Shown in pieces: positions 28,472-36,446 of a DNA stretch of 64,000 nt. Source of the stretch: G963674685 sp963674685 (GTDB taxonomy: Bacteria; Lernaellota; Lernaellaia; JACKCT01); contig CAXXWT010000009.1 of NCBI GenBank assembly GCA_963674685.2, forward strand, positions 310,001-374,000, in the 5' to 3' direction. The notes under the pieces are model-generated. The model had not been told where the DNA came from and made no database searches. It saw nothing but the letters and a program-made list of their open reading frames with translations. Each line of letters starts with the position of its first letter. Positions within the stretch are counted from its first letter, which is position 1. The position numbers and the translations under genes are program-made.

Positions 28472-29394
28472 GGGCCAACTCCGTCGGCAGATTGATTTTC
28501 ATCAAAGTCAAAGACCTGAAGGACATGAAATTCCGGAGCCAACGGCTGATCGATGCCCAGCCATCGGCGGTGCGTCTCGCCATAATTGAATTCCTTGAAT
28601 TTCGCTTTCCATTGATCGGGATGACGGTACCGGCACGGAATTCTCCCGGCGCCGCCCAGGACCTGGGCGAACCACCAATCCCAAAACGAGTTGTACAGGA
28701 GTTGATCTTTATCACTCCAGTCCATCCAGACGGCTGAGATCGGATTCTCTTTGATGATTCGTGAAACTTCCCGGGACGGCGCGTCCTCGCGCTTTACGCC
28801 GACGGACGACTCGATGATGACGATTCGCCCGGCGTTTTGCGCGGCGATGTCCGCGATCACCGCATCGGGATCGTTCGTATGGTGAAGGACGTTCAGCACC
28901 AGGACCGTGTGGACGGGATCATGGAACAAAGGCTCGCCCCGGCCGGGTTTCGCGCGTTTCCATGGAAGGGATTCGGCTTTAGGGCTCAGACGCCGCTGGA
29001 GATCGCAAAGGAATACTTGAATTCCACGGCGACGAAGCGCCACTCCGACCTCGCCGTCGCCGCATCCGAAATCGAGAATGTTCGGGCCTTTCGCGTGGAG
29101 TTTCGTCTGCTCGGCCATGCGGCGGGCTCGGTCGGGAAAACGCGCGCGAAGGTTGTCGATGACGCCTTCTTCGTCCAGCATTTTTGCGCAGGATCGACTC
29201 ATGGCCAACGTCGGTCCGCCTTCGGAAACCCGTCGGAGCAAACCGGCGGCGAGACGCTGCGCCGTAAGCCGGTTCGCGCGCCCTCGCTTTGTCAGAATGC
29301 GCATTAACTGTTCGGCGACAGTCGAACGCACCGCAGGTCTCCTGTCGATTTCCCGTAGAGACGGTCTCCGACGGCCGATTCGAGGTTCAGGCAT
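28468..29394 (-). CDS. SAM-dependent methyltransferase, class I
   Basis: A 308-residue protein. After an Arg-rich N-terminal region of about 100 residues comes the Rossmann SAM site ILDFGCGDGEVGVAL, an acidic loop near FLCDLQ, and the HTVLVLNVLHHTNDPDA segment of methyltransferase_11 type. The C-terminal third holds Trp-rich residues (WMDWSDK, FWDWWFAQ). The substrate is unknown. It lies between the duplicated DUF protein and the aldehyde dehydrogenase, with a four-base overlap with the latter. No strong ribosome site precedes the ATG, fitting translational coupling to the gene 7 bases upstream. Confidence 0.85.
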   Translation of the reverse strand: MPEPRIGRRRPSLREIDRRPAVRSTVAEQLMRILTKRGRANRLTAQRLAAGLLRRVSEGGPTLAMSRSCAKMLDEEGVIDNLRARFPDRARRMAEQTKLHAKGPNILDFGCGDGEVGVALRRRGIQVFLCDLQRRLSPKAESLPWKRAKPGRGEPLFHDPVHTVLVLNVLHHTNDPDAVIADIAAQNAGRIVIIESSVGVKREDAPSREVSRIIKENPISAVWMDWSDKDQLLYNSFWDWWFAQVLGGAGRIPCRYRHPDQWKAKFKEFNYGETHRRWLGIDQPLAPEFHVLQVFDFDENQSADGVGP

Positions 29395-29401
29395 TGATCA
29401 C

Positions 29402-30031
29402 TTACTCCGGGATGTTTCGCATCTCCTCGCGCGACGCGGCGACTTCCACGATGTACGTGAATCCCTGAACGTCGAAGAACCGTTTCACGAATGAGCGGAT
29501 TTCTTCAAGAGCGTCAGTCAACCGGTCTCGTTCGATGTGGAAGACCGTAAACGACCGGAAACCCTCGTGCATGAAAACGAAAAAGTACGGCTCCGACGCC
29601 TGAATGTAATCCGGCCAGTCAAAGCCGCCGTCGACAAGGCGCCGGCCGATTTCCGCGGCGCTTTCCGTGGGAAAGGAAAGCGCCATTTTCACGACGGCGC
29701 CGTCTTCGCCCGGCGCCGGTTTTTCCATCCGGCCGTCTTGCCCGATAAGCGCCATGAACTCGTTTGAGTCGAGTCCCACGTCCACGATGTACGTGAAGCC
29801 CCGTACGCCCATGTATCTTTTCGGATATTCCCGAATCGCCGAAAGCGCCTCGGAAGCGCGGTCTTCGTCGATTTCGAAAATCGTCAGTTCCCGCAGGCCC
29901 TCGTTGAGAAAACGAAAGTACATGGGACCGATCGCCCTGACGCCTTCCGGCCAGACGACGTCCGCTTCGTATCGCGCGGCCATCGCGCGGGCGCTTCCCG
30001 TGGGAAAGGCCAGAACACATTTGACAATCAT
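29402..30031 (-). CDS. Unknown protein made of two tandem copies of one domain
   Basis: A 209-residue protein that I do not recognise. Residues 1-100 and 110-209 are clear duplicates. Each starts KxxLxFPT, has a W-P pair, then YFxFxxEGxRxxTxFxIxxDR, then GFTYIV(D/E)V. The strand-helix pattern suggests a ferredoxin-like or dimeric alpha-beta barrel fold, as in small substrate-binding or cofactor-free oxygenase proteins; this is inference only. GGAGGAGT precedes the ATG. It sits directly after the first radical SAM gene (24-base gap), so it may be an accessory or substrate-carrier protein for the radical SAM enzymes. Confidence 0.75.
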   Translation of the reverse strand: MIVKCVLAFPTGSARAMAARYEADVVWPEGVRAIGPMYFRFLNEGLRELTIFEIDEDRASEALSAIREYPKRYMGVRGFTYIVDVGLDSNEFMALIGQDGRMEKPAPGEDGAVVKMALSFPTESAAEIGRRLVDGGFDWPDYIQASEPYFFVFMHEGFRSFTVFHIERDRLTDALEEIRSFVKRFFDVQGFTYIVEVAASREEMRNIPE

Positions 30032-30055
30032 CGGACTCCTCCTTTTTTCCCGCCG

Positions 30056-31279
30056 TTAATCCAGGATGAATTGATCCATGGTATTTTCCAGGCAAGGCTC
30101 TTTAAGACAACTGCATGACGGATCCATCCCGAGCGTCCGCCAGGTTTTCATGTTTTCCTTGCAAACGCTGATCTCCTGGTCCGGGTTGTGTTTTCTGATT
30201 CTGTCGATCATCGTCCGGAAGATTTTCATTCTTTGCTCGAACGGCAGTCGAAACTTCGCGCGGTCTTCTTTGGGAAAATCGTAACCGAAGAGATCGGAAT
30301 TCGGAAAACGTTCCTTCGCCGTTCGAATCAATCCGTCCTCGTCGAAGCGCAGCGAGGCCACGACCATGGTGTGCGGGCGTATGCCGTACCGGACGTAAAT
30401 CGAGTCGATTAACCGGGTGTAATCCTTTTCCCAACCTTCGTACGGCACGATCGGGTCGACGCGGAACCGGATCACGTATCCGGCGTCCTGAAGCTCCCGC
30501 GCTTTCTGAAGACGCAGATCCGAACTCGCCGTGCCGTGCTCGTAGGCGCGCGCCGCATACGGGGTGTTGATGCTCCATCCCGGGCGGAATCGCTCGGTCG
30601 CCCAGGGATAGCGCGCCGCCGCCTCGATCAAGACCCTGATGTCGTCGCCTTTCGTTCCGAGTTTCACCGTGGATTTCGCAAAGACATCGTCGCCGAGATG
30701 GGGCGCGAGAAATTCGACGAAATGCGTCGCTTCCTCCAAGCCGAGGGAGTCCATGAGAACGCCCATCTGGAAGCGCGTCTCCAATCCGGCGGTCATGCGT
30801 TCCCTTGCGATATTCTTCATGTCGTCGAGGATGTCCTCGTAGTTCACGTGCAACTTCATGTAGGAGGAAACGTCCTTGTCCCAGATGTGCTCCTGCAAAA
30901 AGCAATATTGGCAATTATAGATGCAACCGTTGACCATGACGTTGATGTTGAAGAAACCGTGGCAGACCATGCCTTTGGAGTCGGTGAATTTCTCGACGGA
31001 TTTTTGTTTTTCGGTCTGCCCGATGACCAGAAACCGTTTTCCCGCGCTGATCGCGCTCGGCGTTTTTCTCTCCTTTTCGATCTGCGCCCGGGGGAATGCC
31101 TTCTGAAAATGGCGATCGATGGTTTCCGCGGTCAAATCGGAGGCGAAATGAACGTCCGCATCGGGAAAATGCGACAAGACGCCATCGACTCGTTCGGGAA
31201 AACGATGGTGCGCCTGTTCGTGAACGAGGACGAATCGAATGGCGCTCGACGCGCGGCGAACGGCAGAATGATTTGTCAT
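30056..31279 (-). CDS. Spore-photoproduct-lyase-like radical SAM protein, paralogue 1
   Basis: A 407-residue radical SAM enzyme. The 4Fe-4S cluster motif CxxxCxxC is CIYNCQYC, preceded by the SPL-type lead GMVCHGFF and followed by FLQEHIWDKDVSSY. The C-terminus has a conserved block, VCKENMKTWRTL with several Cys and an ending TMDQFILD, shared with the paralogue at 32580. True spore photoproduct lyases repair thymine dimers in spore formers; this lineage shows no sign of sporulation, so another radical reaction is likely. Its ATG overlaps the stop of the 108-residue gene by four bases (ATGA). Family assignment is firm, the reaction unknown. Confidence 0.87.
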   Translation of the reverse strand: MTNHSAVRRASSAIRFVLVHEQAHHRFPERVDGVLSHFPDADVHFASDLTAETIDRHFQKAFPRAQIEKERKTPSAISAGKRFLVIGQTEKQKSVEKFTDSKGMVCHGFFNINVMVNGCIYNCQYCFLQEHIWDKDVSSYMKLHVNYEDILDDMKNIARERMTAGLETRFQMGVLMDSLGLEEATHFVEFLAPHLGDDVFAKSTVKLGTKGDDIRVLIEAAARYPWATERFRPGWSINTPYAARAYEHGTASSDLRLQKARELQDAGYVIRFRVDPIVPYEGWEKDYTRLIDSIYVRYGIRPHTMVVASLRFDEDGLIRTAKERFPNSDLFGYDFPKEDRAKFRLPFEQRMKIFRTMIDRIRKHNPDQEISVCKENMKTWRTLGMDPSCSCLKEPCLENTMDQFILD

Positions 31280-31602
31280 GTTGTCTTCCTCTTAATTTGC
31301 TGAACCACTTGCGATTCTTGCTGATCCAGGACGAGTTTCTCGTGTTGGGACTGCATGCGCTCATCCGCGTAGCGCCAATCGGCGAGAGAGCCGGCGTCGC
31401 GTTTGGCGATGGCGCGGATTTCCCTGACCTCCCATAACGTCAGGCCGAGTTGAGAAGCCAGTTCCTCGTCGCCGAGTCCGGCGACCGGCCGGCCGTTTTC
31501 CCTGATTTGCAAGGCGGTGCTATTGGCCAGGATCACGTCCTTGCAGCGTCGATAGTTTTCGACCGTGACAACGCCGGTTTTTGTGATGCCGGGAACATGC
31601 AT
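31276..31602 (-). CDS. Unknown 108-residue protein with an HTH-like segment
   Basis: A small protein lying between the QueG-like gene (11-base gap) and the first radical SAM gene (four-base overlap), so clearly part of the operon. The segment EELASQLGLTLWEVREIR reads like a helix-turn-helix, and the C-terminus is a charged Gln-rich helix. No family is recognised. It could be a DNA- or protein-binding accessory factor. The coupling to the radical SAM gene suggests the two proteins work together. Confidence 0.7.
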   Translation of the reverse strand: MHVPGITKTGVVTVENYRRCKDVILANSTALQIRENGRPVAGLGDEELASQLGLTLWEVREIRAIAKRDAGSLADWRYADERMQSQHEKLVLDQQESQVVQQIKRKTT

Positions 31603-31613
31603 GGGATAAACTC

Positions 31614-32555
31614 CTAGCGCAACTCGATGTTTTCTTTACCGACCGGACAAGCGTTGATGCATTGCCAGCAGGTGCCTCTTCCTTCTATGCCGCTCCAATA
31701 CAGATCGTACAGACAACGCTGGAATTCGGTGCCGTAGAGGATCATTTTCCGTTTCGCCGCATCCTTCTCATCGAAAATCGTCTCCAGGGATTTGGTGAAT
31801 CGCTCGATGTGGGAAATGAGGGCATACGGCATGCAGCGAAGTTGATCGTAAACACTGCGGACGATCTCCCTTCCCTGTAAATCGCCGGAAATCGCACCGG
31901 CGGGGCAGGCGGCCAGGCAAGGCGTGATACGTTCCTTTTTCCATTGCGCCAGACACGTGGGATGGGGGCAGGGATTATTCGTCAGCGGCTCGTCCGCCGG
32001 CAGGGGTGCGGTTGTGACAATGCCGGAATAAAAAACGCGGGGTCCGAATTGAGGATTGATAATCAGGCTGCTCAACGCCCGACAGCCCAGCCCCGCAGCT
32101 TCGGCACAGGCTTTGAGACTGATGTTGGGATCGAAATCGCCGGTTGACGGCAGTCCGGCAAGGCTTGTGGTGAAATAACCATATCTGGATTCCAGTATCC
32201 GGGATATATTCGCGTTCACGGCAAAGATGCGTTTCATGCCGTGGTGTGCAGAAATGGACTGCACCGTGACATCGGGTGCAAGCGTCGACCCGGCGGAAAA
32301 AAGGGTGAATCCAAAAACAATGACTGATTTCGCCCCTCGCAGAAAATCCTCGGGGCGATGACCGACTGGAGTGCGTTTATTCACCTCCTCGATGGACGCA
32401 ACGCCGAAAACCAAGGCGCCGTGTTCCCGCACCAATGCCTGAACTTCATTTTTCATTTCCGTCATTGACGAAAGGGGAAACTCCCGGAAATCTGAACCGG
32501 GAACGTCGTTTCGAGGGTGAAGCCTGACCTGGGAGTCCTGACTGGATTTCACCAT
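31614..32555 (-). CDS. QueG-like double 4Fe-4S cluster protein
   Basis: A 313-residue protein with the fold-specific signature of epoxyqueuosine-reductase and reductive-dehalogenase relatives: AEAAGLGCRALSSLIINPQFGP, then YSGIVTTAPLPAD. Two cluster segments follow (CLAACPAGAIS and CWQCINACPVG), giving cysteines for two 4Fe-4S centres. It is shorter than QueG and lacks its C-terminal HEAT part, so queuosine synthesis is not assumed. It may deliver electrons, perhaps with a corrinoid, to the substrate or to the radical SAM partners. GGAGG precedes the ATG, and the second radical SAM gene is 24 bases upstream. Confidence 0.82.
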   Translation of the reverse strand: MVKSSQDSQVRLHPRNDVPGSDFREFPLSSMTEMKNEVQALVREHGALVFGVASIEEVNKRTPVGHRPEDFLRGAKSVIVFGFTLFSAGSTLAPDVTVQSISAHHGMKRIFAVNANISRILESRYGYFTTSLAGLPSTGDFDPNISLKACAEAAGLGCRALSSLIINPQFGPRVFYSGIVTTAPLPADEPLTNNPCPHPTCLAQWKKERITPCLAACPAGAISGDLQGREIVRSVYDQLRCMPYALISHIERFTKSLETIFDEKDAAKRKMILYGTEFQRCLYDLYWSGIEGRGTCWQCINACPVGKENIELR

Positions 32556-32579
32556 GACTATCCTCCAAAGCGGTTGCTG

Positions 32580-33800
32580 TTATTCCAGGACGAATTGGTC
32601 CATCGTGTTTGCCAACAGCGGCTCGGCCAGACAGCATTTCCCCGGGTCCAGGTCCAGCGTCCGCCATGTTTTCACGTTTTCCTTACAAACGCCGACGACC
32701 TGCTCGGGACGATGCCGGCGAATACGGTTAATGACTGTTCGCAGGAGTTCCATGCGCTGAACGAATGGAATGCGATATTTGGCGCGATCCTCTTTCAGGA
32801 AGTCGCAGGAGAACAGGTCCGAGTTCGGAAAACGCTGTCGTCCGGTCTCGATGAGGTCCGGCTCATCGAAACGCAAAGAGGAAACGAAGACAACGTCCGG
32901 CCGCAGGCCAAATTCCCCGAAGATCATATCGACAAGATCCGTGTAATCCGTTCGCCAATTCCTATAGGGAACCATCGGATCAATGCGAATGGTCACTTTA
33001 TAGCCGGCATCCTGGAGTTGTCTGGCCGCGGCGAGCCGCTGGCGGGTTCGGGCCGTGCCGATTTCATAACGATCCGCCGCGTAAATGGAGTTGACGCTCC
33101 AGCCCGGAAGGATCACGCGCGTAGCCCATGGGTATTTCGCGGCGGCGACCAGCAAGGCGTTGATGTCGTTTCCTTTGGACCACATGTCGATGTTCGATCT
33201 CGCGAAATCGCTGTCGCCCAGGCGCGGCGCAAGAAATTCGAGAAAATGCGTGACCGGCTCGAAACACAGGTAGTCCAATAGAATGCCCGTATGAAAAAGC
33301 GTCGCCTGGCCGGCATCGAGCCTTTGTCGCGCCAACTCGCGCATCCGGTCCGCGATGTCCTCATAATTGACATTCAAGCGGATGTGCGAAGAAACGTCCT
33401 TATCCCAGATGTGTTGCTGAAGGAAGCAGTATTGACAGTTGTAAACGCAACCGTTGTTCATCACCATGATGTGGAAGAAGCCGTGACAGACCATCCCCTT
33501 GGAGTCGATGAACTTTTCGACGCCTTTTTCACGTTCCGCCGATCCGATGACGAGAAAGCGCTTGCCCGCGCTGACGGCCGAGGCGGTTTTCTTTTGGTCG
33601 GTGATCTCCGCGGCGGGATAGGCCGCCTTAAGACGATGAGCGATGGTTTGATCGCAAAAGTCATCCGTTATTTCAGGCTTAACGTCGGGAAATGACTTCA
33701 GGATGTCCGCGCAACGATCGGGAAACCGCGCCAAAGTCGCACCGTCGATCAGGATATGCTTTATCGTCTGGCAGGGCAGCCGGGGACGCGTCGCTTCCAT
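32580..33800 (-). CDS. Spore-photoproduct-lyase-like radical SAM protein, paralogue 2
   Basis: A paralogue of the protein at 30056-31279: same GMVCHGFF lead, cluster motif CVYNCQYC, QQHIWDKDVSS, and terminal block VCKENVKTWRTL ... NTMDQFVLE. The frame is open up to an ATG at 33875 that overlaps the stop of the binding-protein gene, but a perfect 10-bp hairpin lies inside that extension. The ATG at 33800 gives an N-terminus matching the length of the paralogue and is preferred (33815 is also possible). Two different copies in one operon suggest two successive radical steps or a heterodimer. The reaction is unknown. Confidence 0.86.
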   Translation of the reverse strand: MEATRPRLPCQTIKHILIDGATLARFPDRCADILKSFPDVKPEITDDFCDQTIAHRLKAAYPAAEITDQKKTASAVSAGKRFLVIGSAEREKGVEKFIDSKGMVCHGFFHIMVMNNGCVYNCQYCFLQQHIWDKDVSSHIRLNVNYEDIADRMRELARQRLDAGQATLFHTGILLDYLCFEPVTHFLEFLAPRLGDSDFARSNIDMWSKGNDINALLVAAAKYPWATRVILPGWSVNSIYAADRYEIGTARTRQRLAAARQLQDAGYKVTIRIDPMVPYRNWRTDYTDLVDMIFGEFGLRPDVVFVSSLRFDEPDLIETGRQRFPNSDLFSCDFLKEDRAKYRIPFVQRMELLRTVINRIRRHRPEQVVGVCKENVKTWRTLDLDPGKCCLAEPLLANTMDQFVLE

Positions 33801-33825
33801 AGTATGACATCTCATGTTGGAATAC

Positions 33826-33848
33826 GGCGGGCGCCGTTGGCGCCCGCC
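33826..33848 (-). promoter_or_regulatory. Perfect intercistronic hairpin between binding-protein and radical SAM genes
   Basis: GGCGGGCGCC and GGCGCCCGCC form a perfect 10-bp GC stem with a 3-base loop, 24 bases past the stop of the binding-protein gene. No T-run follows. It is well placed to protect the upstream porin and binding-protein mRNA from 3' decay, or to attenuate transcription into the enzyme genes. Confidence 0.7.
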
Positions 33849-33871
33849 ATTATTTGTTTCGATGCCTTCGA

Positions 33872-34975
33872 TCATTCATGTGGCGGCAAGACGAATCCGG
33901 CTCCCAACGGTTGGGCCGGCTTGCCGTAAATTTCCTCGCAAAAACGATTGGTGAAGATATCTTCCGGCGCGATCTTCTTGTCGATGACGCCGGCTTCAAA
34001 GAACATATCGAGCTGCTCTTTCCAACGATCGTACTCCATCCATCCCCAACGGCCGTCGGTGCGCTCCATGTAGGGCCGGATGGTATTTGCAATCTCGACT
34101 TCCTCCTCTTTTTTCAACGTCGGTGTGAGAAGCGTGATCTCGTCAATGGCTTTCTCCGGCTCGGCCCACGTGGCCTGCCACGCGTCGAAGAAGCCCTGGA
34201 TAAAGGCTTTCACGGCCTGTGGGTTCTCCTCGGCGTACTTTTTCGTCGTAAACAGGATGTTGCCGTAATTGGTGACGCCGAAATCGATGGAGCGGAGCAG
34301 ACGGAAAGGAATGTTGCGATGACGCAATTGCGTCGCGCCGAGGTTGTTGTACGTGGGATTGATGTCGACCTTGTGAGCCAGCCACAGCTGATATTGAGCC
34401 TTGTTGACGATCTCGGTGACCTTCGACCGATCGAATCCGAGTTTCTTTGAGAGAATCAGGTATTCGTAATAACTGTTGTGGCCGGGAATGAGCTTGAATC
34501 GTTTTCCGACGAAATCCGCCGGCGATGTGATTCCGCTGTCCGGATGGACCAGATAACCGATCGGTGTGATTTGCATCTCGGCGGCGATGGCGACGAGGGG
34601 AAGGCCTTTGGAAATGGCGATGGCCAGTTCGTCCGGACCGGTCGAACCGAAGGTGTCGGAGCCGCTGGCCACCATCTGCGTGGCGATGATTCCCGGTCCG
34701 CCGGAATTGACTTTCACGTCCAGTCCGTGCTTTTTCCAGATCCCCCATTTTTCGCCGATGATATCGCCGGCGTAATTGCCGTAGGGCACCCATTTCATCC
34801 GAAACGAAACCTGGCCGAGGTCAGGACTCGCGTCCGACGGGGCAGCCGCTTCCGGCTCTTGGGGGCCGGCGTCCGGCTGTGTTTTGGAGCAACCGGATAG
34901 TAGGAATAATAAAGAGAAGGCGAGAGCTGCAATAAACGTCGCGAGGACGACTTCTCGTTGACGGATGGATTTCAT
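33872..34975 (-). CDS. ABC transporter substrate-binding lipoprotein, NMT1/SsuA type
   Basis: A 367-residue lipoprotein with lipobox LLSGC and an acidic Pro/Ala linker. The NMT1/THI5-like binding fold begins at FRMKWVPYGNYAG, with KKHGLDVKV, GGPGIIATQMVASGSDTFG and KGLPLVAIA. It would capture the solute in the periplasm for the permease and ATPase at the far end of the operon. Many relatives bind sulfonates, pyrimidines, riboflavin or hydrocarbon-like acids; the ligand here cannot be told. GGAGAGG precedes the ATG, and the gene follows the porin by about 40 bases. Splitting of the transporter genes by the enzyme genes ties import to metabolism. Confidence 0.9.
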   Translation of the reverse strand: MKSIRQREVVLATFIAALAFSLLFLLSGCSKTQPDAGPQEPEAAAPSDASPDLGQVSFRMKWVPYGNYAGDIIGEKWGIWKKHGLDVKVNSGGPGIIATQMVASGSDTFGSTGPDELAIAISKGLPLVAIAAEMQITPIGYLVHPDSGITSPADFVGKRFKLIPGHNSYYEYLILSKKLGFDRSKVTEIVNKAQYQLWLAHKVDINPTYNNLGATQLRHRNIPFRLLRSIDFGVTNYGNILFTTKKYAEENPQAVKAFIQGFFDAWQATWAEPEKAIDEITLLTPTLKKEEEVEIANTIRPYMERTDGRWGWMEYDRWKEQLDMFFEAGVIDKKIAPEDIFTNRFCEEIYGKPAQPLGAGFVLPPHE

Positions 34976-35017
34976 GATTATCCTCTCCTTTCCTGCCGGT
35001 GGATTGTTTCGAGCGGT

Positions 35018-36241
35018 TTAGTACTTGAATTCGGCGCTGAAATAGAACATGCGATCGGGATCCATGTCCGCCTCCTCGCCCTCGTCGTCGATCACTTTCG
35101 CCGTGTAGCTCGTCTGCCGGAAATTGGGGCACAGGCGCAAGTATTTGATGGGCTCGAACCAGACGCCGGCAATCATGAGTTCCGTCTCGTCCTGATAACC
35201 CAGCCCGGTGCTTTCATCGTTTTCCGTGTTCGGATCGAAGCTGTCGTAGCGCGCAACGAGGCCGTAGCGAGTGAAAGCATAGACGTCCGCCCACACCGAC
35301 AACAGAGTCGACGTGTATTCATCAATCTGCGGATCGGTCGGGCTCTCCTCTTCTGCGCCGAACGTTCGCGTGCTCTGACCGTATTCCCCGTTGACCGAAA
35401 ATCCCCAGGTTTTTTCCGCGTCGCCCGCGTACTGGTAGGACAAAATCGCGTCCCAGACCGTATTGCTCTCCCGCGGTTTGTGATTGCTGACGCGGTTCAG
35501 CTTGTAGAATCCGGCCAGGTGCAGGCCGCTGAGCGCCGAAACCTTTGGGAACGGATTGAAGTGGGCCTGCGCCTCGATGGCTTTGCCGCTGTCGGTTTCC
35601 TTGGTCGCTTTCCCCTCGCCGTTGACCACGTCCACGCGCCATCCGCCGAATCCGGCCGGGAACACGCCGTCCATCCCTATGCCCAGGTCGCCGTATTGCG
35701 CGAAACCGTATTTGTAAAGCCCCATGTGATCCACGTAGCGGTAACGCCAATAGTTATTGTGCTGCTTGCTCATGGCGCCGGAGACGATGCCCAGGTCCAA
35801 GGCGAAATAAGGGCTGAACTGATGGCGAAAGTAGGCGTAGGTCAGCCAGACATCAAACCGCCCCGTCCGGTTCTGCTGCAACTGGGCCGAGTCGACAACC
35901 GAAATCGTCTGCGTTTCGTCGTTCGGATCGGGGATTTCCCGCGTGGTCGTGACCAACTTGGTCGCCTCGGCGCGTTTGCTGTCCAGAACCACGCGCACGC
36001 TGGATTTGTCGGAAAGGAAGGCATCCAATCCGATCCAGGTCTGCGTAAATTCAGTGCCGTTGTAATCGTTGTTCTGGTGCCGTGTGTCCCAGTCGGGATA
36101 ATCCGAAAAATTATAGCTGTAATTCGCAAAAATTTGCGCCCACGGTTTGAAACGAATTTGCGGCTCTTCCGAATACGCCATCGTTGCCGAAACTACGAAC
36201 ACCATAATCGCCACAGCCATTGAAACACCAATTTTGTTCAT
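35018..36241 (-). CDS. Outer-membrane porin
   Basis: A 407-residue protein with a signal peptide (VFVVSATMAYS) and alternating amphipathic strands throughout, for example FRHQFSPYFALDLGIVSGAM, ending in the outer-membrane-type terminus FYFSAEFKY. Size and pattern fit a 16- to 18-strand porin. It is the first gene of the operon and is transcribed divergently from the sigma-54 activator, so it probably admits the solute that the binding protein captures. GGAAAGG lies before the ATG. The substrate is not predictable. Confidence 0.87.
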   Translation of the reverse strand: MNKIGVSMAVAIMVFVVSATMAYSEEPQIRFKPWAQIFANYSYNFSDYPDWDTRHQNNDYNGTEFTQTWIGLDAFLSDKSSVRVVLDSKRAEATKLVTTTREIPDPNDETQTISVVDSAQLQQNRTGRFDVWLTYAYFRHQFSPYFALDLGIVSGAMSKQHNNYWRYRYVDHMGLYKYGFAQYGDLGIGMDGVFPAGFGGWRVDVVNGEGKATKETDSGKAIEAQAHFNPFPKVSALSGLHLAGFYKLNRVSNHKPRESNTVWDAILSYQYAGDAEKTWGFSVNGEYGQSTRTFGAEEESPTDPQIDEYTSTLLSVWADVYAFTRYGLVARYDSFDPNTENDESTGLGYQDETELMIAGVWFEPIKYLRLCPNFRQTSYTAKVIDDEGEEADMDPDRMFYFSAEFKY

Positions 36242-36402
36242 GTCGGTCCTTTCCTTTTCGCGGGGATCGCCCCGTAGCGTTTAAGAAGATTTTACGAATA
36301 TTCTAAACAGAGCAAATTTTACTCATAAGTGAAATACCAGCATCTGATCATAAATGCAATAATTGATTTCACTATTGATGTAATAATATTCTCTTGCCGC
36401 TA

Positions 36403-36434
36403 ATGAGACACAGTGATACACTCGCGTGAGACAG
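36403..36434. promoter_or_regulatory. Candidate operator half-sites in the porin/regulator divergent region
   Basis: GAGACA occurs at 36405-36410 and 36428-36433, and the ten-mer TGATACACTC at 36414-36423. Both also occur in the region upstream of the rubrerythrin operon. The porin-regulator spacer as a whole is AT-rich and shows no -24/-12 element on either strand. Confidence 0.45.
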
Positions 36435-36446
36435 TCGGGAGACATG

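Noticed and set aside
31614..32555. Calling the protein QueG
   Set aside because: It has the reductive core and two clusters but is shorter and its operon has no queuosine context.
34958..36223. 421-codon frame on the plus strand
   Set aside because: It is opposite the porin gene, which has a signal peptide, barrel strands and C-terminal aromatic motif. The antisense product has none.
36242..36402. Sigma-54 promoter for the porin operon
   Set aside because: I looked for GC-N10-CC in the correct orientation and found no match on the minus strand, so direct sigma-54 control of that operon is not shown.
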